Source: Halorubrum sp. DM2
Lineage (GTDB): Archaea > Halobacteriota > Halobacteria > Halobacteriales > Haloferacaceae
Length of the DNA stretch: 64,000 nucleotides
Direction of reading: 5' to 3'
NCBI RefSeq assembly: GCF_901686465.1
Contig: NZ_LR594487.1
Location: forward strand, 2,803,773-2,867,772
The translations under genes and the position numbers were made by a program. The notes below the pieces were generated by a model that ran no database searches, was not told the DNA's origin, and saw only the letters and a program-made list of their open reading frames with translations. Shown in pieces: positions 58,586 through 64,000 of the stretch. Numbering within the stretch: the first letter of the stretch is position 1; every line of letters begins with the position of its first letter.

Positions 58586-59176
58586 ATGCGCGAAGACGCG
58601 CTGGCGACCCGGCTCGTCGAACACTACGAGGCGACGGCCGACGACCCGGCGATCCGGCTCGAAGAGCCGTACGAGGCGGACGGGCGAGAGGGGGTGGCGG
58701 ATCTCTTCGTTCGGACGCGGACGCCCGAGCCGGTCGACCGCGTGGTCGAACTCAAGGCGGACGCCGCGGTCCGCCGCGCCACCGGCGCGAACGAGATCCT
58801 CCGGCAGTACCGCCGGATGGAGCGGTACTTCCACGACGACGACCGCCACGCCCTCCGACCCAAGCTGGGCCGCAGCGAGCCGGGCGCTCGCTACCTGCTG
58901 TGTTTCGCGCCGACGCCGACCTGCGTCCACCACGTCGCGGTCAACCGCACCCTGTACGGCTCCGTCAACCCCGACGCGCGGGCCGGCGACGTGCCCGCGG
59001 TCCGCACCGTCGCGTTCCTCACCGGACTCGACGGCGACCCCGCGGACCTCGGTCTGGTGTCCGTCAACGGTGAGGTCCGCTTCGGGTCGGAGCCGTTCCT
59101 CCGGGCGGTCCCCGAGGGGTCGCGGCTCGCGGAGAGCCTGCGCGGCGTCGACGACGACCTCGTGGAGTTCTCGTGA
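58586..59176 (+). CDS. Hypothetical protein with PD-(D/E)XK-like signature
   Basis: The 196-residue protein starts MREDALATRLVEHYEATADD. Residues about 35-60 read VADLFVRT followed after a short turn by VVELKAD, which has the D-x(n)-ExK pattern of restriction-endonuclease-like folds. Downstream helices (EILRQYRRMERYFH) place an RQYRR motif where such nucleases have a conserved helix. The rest is beta-rich (RYLLCFAPTPTCVHHVAV). No methylase or defence gene is nearby. The nuclease assignment is a hypothesis; the family is not recognised. Confidence 0.6.
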   Translation: MREDALATRLVEHYEATADDPAIRLEEPYEADGREGVADLFVRTRTPEPVDRVVELKADAAVRRATGANEILRQYRRMERYFHDDDRHALRPKLGRSEPGARYLLCFAPTPTCVHHVAVNRTLYGSVNPDARAGDVPAVRTVAFLTGLDGDPADLGLVSVNGEVRFGSEPFLRAVPEGSRLAESLRGVDDDLVEFS

Positions 59177-59213
59177 CGGCCGGTGCGGCGACGCCACCGA
59201 TCGCGTGGACCGC

Positions 59214-60362
59214 TCAGAGGCCGAGTTCGCGCCCGATGACGACGTGTTGGATCTCGCTCGTCCCCTCGCCGATCTCCATCAGCTTCGCGTCGCGGTAGAA
59301 CCGCTGCGGGGCGAAGTCGGTCGTGTAGCCGTAGCCGCCGAGCGTCTGAACCGCCTCCTCAGCCACTTCGCGGGCCGCCTCGCTGGCGTCAAGCTTCGCC
59401 AGCGCCGACTCCTTCGTGACCGACTCGCCCGCGTCGTACCGCGTGGCCGCCTTGTGCGTGAGCAGCCGTGCCCGCTCGATCTGCCGGTACATGTGAACGA
59501 TCTTGTCGCGGATCGCGTCGAACTTCGCGATCGGCCTGCCGAACTGCTCGCGCTCGCCCGCGTACGCCTCGGCGGCCTCGTAGGCCCCCTGCGCGAGCCC
59601 AACGGAGAGCGCGGCGATGGAGATCCGACCGCCGTCGAGCGTCTTCATCGTCTGTGTCCACCCCTCGCCCTCCTCGCCGAGCAGGCGGTTCTCCGGGAGC
59701 CGCACGTCGTCGAAGGCGATCTCGCATGTCGGCGAGCTGTTGAGTCCCATCTTGTCCCAGACGGTCGTCACCTCGAACCCGTCGTCCTCGTCCGGGTCGA
59801 CGATGAACGTCGAGATGCCGTCGTACCCCGCCTCGGAGTCGGTGACGGCCTTGACGAGGATCGAGTTCGCGACGTTCGCGTTCGTGATGAACTGCTTGGT
59901 GCCGTTCAGCACGTACTCGCCCGCGTCGGCGTCGTACTCGGCGGTGGTGTCCATGTCCGAGGCGTCGGAGCCGCTGCCCGGCTCGGTGAGCGCCCACGCC
60001 CCGATCCCCTCGCCCTCGGCGAGCGGGCGGAGCCACTCTTCCTTCTGTTCGTCCGTGCCGAACAGGTCGATCGGCTTCGCGCCAAGCGAGGTGTGCGCGG
60101 CGTACGAGAGCCCGATCCCGCCGGAGACGCGCCCGAGCTCCTCCGTGATCAGGGCGTACAGCAGCTGGTCGCCGCCGAGTCCGCCGTACTCCTCCGAGAC
60201 CGGGACGCCCATCACGTCGAGCTCGGCGAGCGAGTCGAACACCTCCTCGGGGAACCGGTGTTCGTCCTCGATCTCCTGTGCGATGGGGGCGATCTCCGAC
60301 TCGCAAAAGTCCCGGACGGTGTCGCGCATCATCCGGTGTTCGGCGGGTACCTCGAAGTCCAT
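59214..60362 (-). CDS. Acyl-CoA dehydrogenase
   Basis: The 382-residue flavoenzyme starts MDFEVPAEHRMMRDTVRDF. It shows the FAD/substrate signature WALTEPGSGSDASD, the TKQFITNA segment, QTLGGYGYTTDFAPQRFYRDAK and the catalytic glutamate region IGEGTSEIQHVVIGREL. The GEGTSEI sequence resembles short/branched-chain and isovaleryl-type dehydrogenases, so valine/leucine or fatty-acid breakdown are both possible. It is a diverged paralogue of the enzyme at 31.7 kb. A long upstream in-frame extension is antisense to the kinase gene and is not used. Confidence 0.93.
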   Translation of the reverse strand: MDFEVPAEHRMMRDTVRDFCESEIAPIAQEIEDEHRFPEEVFDSLAELDVMGVPVSEEYGGLGGDQLLYALITEELGRVSGGIGLSYAAHTSLGAKPIDLFGTDEQKEEWLRPLAEGEGIGAWALTEPGSGSDASDMDTTAEYDADAGEYVLNGTKQFITNANVANSILVKAVTDSEAGYDGISTFIVDPDEDDGFEVTTVWDKMGLNSSPTCEIAFDDVRLPENRLLGEEGEGWTQTMKTLDGGRISIAALSVGLAQGAYEAAEAYAGEREQFGRPIAKFDAIRDKIVHMYRQIERARLLTHKAATRYDAGESVTKESALAKLDASEAAREVAEEAVQTLGGYGYTTDFAPQRFYRDAKLMEIGEGTSEIQHVVIGRELGL

Positions 60363-60482
60363 GCGCAAGAATTGCGACCCGCGGGCATAAACGATGCGAA
60401 CGACCGTGAAAGATCGTGTCGCGTTCCGTCCGCCGTCGACCGCGAGCCGACGACTTATGAAGCGTCGCCGCGTTCCGCCGGT

Positions 60483-61316
60483 ATGGAGTTCCGGCAGCTC
60501 GTCCGCGGTCGCGTCGACTGGCCCGACATCGAGCGGGTCGCGCGCGAGCTGGCGGAGCGGTACGACCGCGACGGGATGCGGATCCGGTTCCTCGACGCCG
60601 ACAACTGGCTGTCGACCCCGATGGTCGTCGACGACGACCTCTTCGTGAAGGTGATCACCCGACAGAACACGCTCGTCCACGCGCTTTTCACCACCGGGCG
60701 GAACCTCGGCGCGTTCTCGGCCGGCACGGAGGGGTTCTTCGAGCGCCACGAGACCCCCTACGAGATGGCGCGGCACGAACTGGAGGCGACCCGGCGGGTC
60801 CGCGAGCTGGGAGTCCACGCGCCGGAGCCGGTCGAGGCGTTCGAGGTCGGCGACCTCGGCGTCCTCGTGTTGGAGTACCTCCCCGAGTTCCGTACCCTCG
60901 GCGAGTTGGACAGGGAGACCGTCGCTCGGCTCGCGCCCGAACTGTTCGCGACGCTGCGGACGGTCCACGACGCCGGCCTCGCGCACGGCGACCTCCGCGC
61001 CGAGAACGTCCTCGTCGCCGACGAGGAACTGTACGTCATCGACGCGACCCGCGTGAGCGAGGACGGTCGGGAGTCGGCGCGGGCGTACGACCTCGCGAGC
61101 GCGCTCGCGGCGCTCGAACCGCTGGTCGGCGCGGCTGCGGCCGTTGACGCGAGCCTGCGCAGTTACGACGTCGACGACCTCCTCGCCGCCGAGCGCTTCC
61201 TCGACTTCGTCGCGATCCGCCCCGACCACGAGTTCGACGCGGCGGAGCTGCGCGGCGAGTTCGACAAGCGGGCCGACGGCGAGCGGCGAGCCGGGGACGG
61301 ACCGCACGCGGGCTGA
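60483..61316 (+). CDS. RIO/Bud32-like protein kinase-fold protein
   Basis: The 277-residue protein shows kinase-like elements: VKVITR with the ATP-anchoring lysine (near 57), LVLEYLPEFRTL hinge region, HGDLRAENVLV with catalytic Asp and Asn (near 161-171), and YVIDATRV where the metal-binding Asp stands in place of DFG. The set is complete for activity, and HGDL..N..ID resembles Bud32/RIO kinases. Substrate is unknown. Family members act in tRNA modification or ribosome maturation. It is divergent from the acyl-CoA dehydrogenase gene. Confidence 0.78.
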   Translation: MEFRQLVRGRVDWPDIERVARELAERYDRDGMRIRFLDADNWLSTPMVVDDDLFVKVITRQNTLVHALFTTGRNLGAFSAGTEGFFERHETPYEMARHELEATRRVRELGVHAPEPVEAFEVGDLGVLVLEYLPEFRTLGELDRETVARLAPELFATLRTVHDAGLAHGDLRAENVLVADEELYVIDATRVSEDGRESARAYDLASALAALEPLVGAAAAVDASLRSYDVDDLLAAERFLDFVAIRPDHEFDAAELRGEFDKRADGERRAGDGPHAG

Positions 61317-61344
61317 TCGACGCGGGGCCGCCGACGGAGAGGTG

Positions 61345-61352
61345 ATTTTTTA
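61345..61352 (+). promoter_or_regulatory. TATA-like box for the second aldehyde dehydrogenase
   Basis: ATTTTTTA is centred about 28 nt before the ATG at 61377, suggesting a leaderless message. Confidence 0.6.
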
Positions 61353-61376
61353 CCCGGACCAGCAAATATTGCGTCC

Positions 61377-62897
61377 ATGGCGCAGCCGTACCAACACTAC
61401 ATCGACGGCGAGTGGGTCGACGGCGACGGGTCCGAGACGTTCGAAAGCGAGAACCCCGCGACGGGCGAGTCGCTCGGGGAGTTCCACCGCGGGACCCCCG
61501 ACGATGTCGACCGCGCGGTCGCCGCCGCCGACGAGGCGTTCGAAGAGTGGCGCGAGCTCTCCCGGATCCAGCGCGCGGAGTACCTCTGGGACGTGTACCA
61601 CGAGCTGCGCGAGCGCACCGACGAACTGGGCGCGGTCGTCTCGAAGGAGTGCGGCAAGGAGATCTCGGAGGGGAAAGCCGACGTGGTCGAGGCCGCGCAC
61701 ATGGTCGAGTGGGCCGCCGGCGACGCCCGCCACCCGAAAGGCGACATCGTCCCCTCGGAGATCCCCTCGAAGGACGCGTACATGCGGCGGAAGCCCCGCG
61801 GCGTCACCGGCTGTATCACGCCGTGGAACTTCCCGGTCGCGATCCCGTACTGGCACATGGCCATCGCGCTGGTGGAGGGGAACACCGTCGTGTTCAAGCC
61901 GGCCGAGCAGACGCCGTGGTGCGCGCAGATCGTCGCGGAGATGTTCGACGACGCGGGGATCCCCGACGGCGTGTTCAACATGGTTCAGGGGTTCGGCGAC
62001 GCGGGCAACGCGATCGTCGAGAACGACGACGTCCCGACCGTCCTCTTCACCGGCTCCGCGGAGGTCGGCCACCACATCCAGGACAAGCTCGGCGGCGTGC
62101 CCGGCAGGCGGGCGGCCTGCGAGATGGGCGGGAAGAACGCGGTCGTCGTCACCGAGGAGGCCGACCTCGACGTCGCGGTCCACTCCGCGGTGATGTCCTC
62201 GTTTAAGACGACCGGCCAGCGCTGCGTCTCCGCCGAGCGACTGATCATCCACAGCGACGTGTACGACGAGTTCACGTCGCGGTTCGTCGAGATCGCGGAA
62301 TCGGTCGCGGTCGGCGACCCCCTCGACGAGGACACGTTCATGGGACCGCTCGTCGAGGCGGAACACCACGAGAAGGTCACCGAGTACAACGAACTCGCCC
62401 GCGAGGAGGGCGTGAACGTCCTCGTCGACCGGACGGAACTCGACCCCGAGGAGATCCCCGACGGCCACGCGGACGGCCACTGGGTCGGCCCGTTCGTCTA
62501 CGAGGCGGACCCGGACGCCGACCTCCGGTGTACTCACGAGGAGGTGTTCGGCCCCCACGTCGCGCTCCTAGAGTACGACGGTGACATCGAGCGCGCCGTC
62601 GAGATCCACAACGATGTCGACTACGGACTGGCCGGCGCGATCATCTCCGAGGACTACCGGCAGATCAACTACTACCGCGACCGCGCCGAACTGGGGCTGG
62701 CGTACGGGAACCTCCCGTGTATCGGCGCTGAGGTCCAGCTCCCCTTCGGCGGCGTGAAGAAGTCCGGCAACGGCTACCCCTCCGCCCGGGAGGCGATCGA
62801 GGCCGTCACCGACCGCACCGCGTGGACCCTGAACAACTCGACGGAGATCGAGATGGCACAGGGGCTCTCGGCCGACATCAAGACGAAAGACGACTGA
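61377..62897 (+). CDS. Aldehyde dehydrogenase (ALDH7-like/semialdehyde type)
   Basis: The 506-residue enzyme contains ITPWNFPVAIPYWH, the FTGSAEVG loop, catalytic glutamate in CEMGGKNAVVV and the nucleophile in TTGQRCVSAERL (near 283). The C-terminal EVQLPFGGVKKSGNG is a typical ALDH ending. It resembles ALDH7/methylmalonate- or aminoadipate-semialdehyde type enzymes more than the paralogue at 54.5 kb. The substrate is uncertain. It has its own TATA-like box and is not clearly in an operon. Confidence 0.9.
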   Translation: MAQPYQHYIDGEWVDGDGSETFESENPATGESLGEFHRGTPDDVDRAVAAADEAFEEWRELSRIQRAEYLWDVYHELRERTDELGAVVSKECGKEISEGKADVVEAAHMVEWAAGDARHPKGDIVPSEIPSKDAYMRRKPRGVTGCITPWNFPVAIPYWHMAIALVEGNTVVFKPAEQTPWCAQIVAEMFDDAGIPDGVFNMVQGFGDAGNAIVENDDVPTVLFTGSAEVGHHIQDKLGGVPGRRAACEMGGKNAVVVTEEADLDVAVHSAVMSSFKTTGQRCVSAERLIIHSDVYDEFTSRFVEIAESVAVGDPLDEDTFMGPLVEAEHHEKVTEYNELAREEGVNVLVDRTELDPEEIPDGHADGHWVGPFVYEADPDADLRCTHEEVFGPHVALLEYDGDIERAVEIHNDVDYGLAGAIISEDYRQINYYRDRAELGLAYGNLPCIGAEVQLPFGGVKKSGNGYPSAREAIEAVTDRTAWTLNNSTEIEMAQGLSADIKTKDD

Positions 62898-62949
62898 CGC
62901 CGCGGTCCCGGCGGCTTCTCCGCGTCAGTCCGTCACGCCCCGCACCGAA

Positions 62950-63903
62950 TCACTCTGTGACGCCCCGCACCGCCGCGACGGTTTCTTCGGCCGTCTCGGC
63001 GGCCGCGAGCGCACCCCGGGCGACGAGCCGCTCTCGGGGTCGCCCGACCGGCTGCGACTCCGACGCCGTCTCGATCAGGTCGCTCTCTCGCAGGAGCCGT
63101 TTTATCCGCGTGAACGTCGAGGGACTCCCGAGTCCCGCGTCCTCGCAGGCTCTCCGAAGGGTCCGGTCGAGGACCTCCTCGCGGGCCCCGACAGCGTAGG
63201 TCCGGATCCGGGTTTCTTCCGGATCGGGACCGGCAGTCGGCCCGGGGGAGTCGTCCGCGCCGGTCGGATCGGTCGGCGCGTCGAGCGCGCGGAGTACGGC
63301 GACCGCGACCGACTTGTCGCACCGGGACGCGAACCCCCCGTACACCCGCCGTCGGCTCGGCGTCCGGAGCCGGTACAGCTCGGCGTCCGCAAAATCCGGC
63401 CCGTAGCGCCCGCGGAGCGAGGCGTCGTCGCCGACGCGGTGCCACCGGCGGTCCCGGTCGGTTCCGCCGTCAACTGTGCTCTCGTCGTCGCCCGCGGGCG
63501 CGTCGTCGTTCTCTCCTCCGATCAGCGCGAACCCCGTCTCGTCGCCCGCCAACACCGGGTTCGGCTGCGGCGCGTCGAGGACGCGGAGGTCGACCGCGCC
63601 GTCGTCCAGAAGCGCCGCGAGCCGACTCGCCGACCGGAACCCCGCGGCCGCGGCGTCGATCGCCGACTCGCCCGCCAGTACGCGCAGCGTCGGGAGGTGG
63701 TCTACCTGAGTGGAGTCTCTCCCCTTGCTCTCCCCGCTCGCGAGGTCCCCGACGGTCGGATCGACGAGCGCCGGCGCGACCTCGCGATACGCCTCGACGA
63801 CGGCCCGCAGCAGCCGCGGTCCGGGGTCGACGAGAAGCGGGTCAGAAAGCTCTCCGAGCGGGAGCGGCTCGGGGAGTAGGGGGAGCGCGGGTCCGGTCGC
63901 CAT
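62950..63903 (-). CDS. DUF5821/TbsP-like transcriptional regulator
   Basis: The 317-residue protein has an N-terminal domain (about 1-125, LLRAVVEAYREVAPALVDPTV to LRVLDAPQPNPVLAGDETG) and a C-terminal winged-helix-like part (LDRTLRRACEDAGLGSPSTFTRIKRLLRESDLIETASES). The pattern resembles a haloarchaeal family I recall as DUF5821, which includes the regulator TbsP. Low-complexity acidic linkers separate the parts. Direct DNA binding is inferred. It converges on the aldehyde dehydrogenase gene with about 52 bp between stops. Confidence 0.7.
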   Translation of the reverse strand: MATGPALPLLPEPLPLGELSDPLLVDPGPRLLRAVVEAYREVAPALVDPTVGDLASGESKGRDSTQVDHLPTLRVLAGESAIDAAAAGFRSASRLAALLDDGAVDLRVLDAPQPNPVLAGDETGFALIGGENDDAPAGDDESTVDGGTDRDRRWHRVGDDASLRGRYGPDFADAELYRLRTPSRRRVYGGFASRCDKSVAVAVLRALDAPTDPTGADDSPGPTAGPDPEETRIRTYAVGAREEVLDRTLRRACEDAGLGSPSTFTRIKRLLRESDLIETASESQPVGRPRERLVARGALAAAETAEETVAAVRGVTE

Positions 63904-64000
63904 CGGGCCGTCCTACGAGCGCGACGGAGTAAGGATGTCGGCCGCGCTCGCGGCGTGCCGGCTCGCGCGCCTTTTTCACTCCGCGCGGGAAACGCGACGG
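63904..64000. other. Right-edge intergenic sequence
   Basis: About 97 bp remain after the DUF5821-like gene. A T-rich CCTTTTTCAC near 63970 could be a promoter element for a gene beyond the window. No coding feature is visible here. Confidence 0.4.

Noticed and set aside
57916-59176. Long plus-strand frame running from opposite halocyanin into the PD-(D/E)XK-like gene
   Set aside because: Only the part after the ATG at 58586 behaves as coding; the earlier part is antisense to the halocyanin gene.
62931-62966. Short direct repeat TGACGCCCCGCACCG at the end of the DUF5821-like gene
   Set aside because: A single 14-15-bp near-duplication at a gene end is easily produced by chance or slippage and has no partner features.
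1-64000. CRISPR arrays, restriction-modification islands or prophage
   Set aside because: No regularly spaced repeats, Cas genes, methylase-nuclease pairs, integrase or capsid genes were seen.

Overview
The window is chromosomal DNA of a halophilic archaeon. Coding sequence is GC-rich and proteins are strongly acidic. Many starts have a T/A-rich TATA-like box about 25-30 nt upstream and little or no leader, so leaderless messages are probably common. Signature content includes aIF2-beta, an initiator tRNA-Met with an A1-U72 pair, an intron-bearing tRNA-Trp, a HalX response regulator, a halocyanin-like protein, Tat-exported lipoproteins and several small families seen mainly in haloarchaea (DUF5779, DUF5786, DUF5794, DUF5795, DUF5800, DUF5816, DUF5821 as I recall them). 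The overall look suggests Halorubrum or a relative; that is inference, not measured.

Layout. 0.1-8.2 kb: Rad3/XPD-like iron-sulfur helicase, a small CxxC protein, an M24-fold protein, aIF2-beta downstream of the initiator tRNA, an acyl-CoA synthetase and a DsbA-like lipoprotein. 8.2-16.5 kb: an MFS transporter, a 973-residue Tat substrate with seven tandem beta-repeats, two methyltransferases, a prephenate dehydrogenase and an SRAP protein. 16.6-24.5 kb: a hydrolase fused to a membrane domain, a glycerophosphodiesterase, an RNase H-fold exonuclease, a bactofilin-like protein, small haloarchaeal proteins, a PQQ-propeller lipoprotein, then tRNA-Trp followed by tandem hairpin repeats built from its 3' end. 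24.5-35.3 kb: a DUF5794 membrane protein, guaB, a HalX regulator, a Hel308-like helicase, squalene/phytoene synthase, an acyl-CoA dehydrogenase and a pair of PH-domain membrane proteins. 35.4-45.3 kb: glutamate dehydrogenase, a DUF2071 protein, a CDF transporter, an HD protein, and a divergent TetR / adhesin-like / RND exporter cluster. 45.6-64 kb: cytochrome oxidase subunit II and a fused I-III subunit, an epimerase, GNAT-DUF5816, pirin and superoxide dismutase, an ArsR-like regulator divergent from an aldehyde dehydrogenase with matched palindromes at both starts, TenA, oxidase subunit IV, halocyanin, acyl-CoA dehydrogenase, a RIO/Bud32-like kinase, a second aldehyde dehydrogenase and a DUF5821/TbsP-like regulator.

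Themes: translation initiation (tRNA-iMet with aIF2-beta), aerobic respiration and oxidative stress (oxidase II, I-III, IV, halocyanin, SOD), and acyl/aldehyde oxidation (acyl-CoA synthetase, two acyl-CoA dehydrogenases, two aldehyde dehydrogenases). I see no CRISPR array, no complete transposase gene, no integrase and no obvious defence island. Nothing in the window looks like a large undescribed multi-gene system. The most novel items are the matched TACC-N4-GGTA operators, the tRNA-Trp-derived hairpin repeats, the seven-repeat exported protein, the TetR/RND locus with a leaderless mini-ORF, and an orphan protein with a PD-(D/E)XK-like signature.
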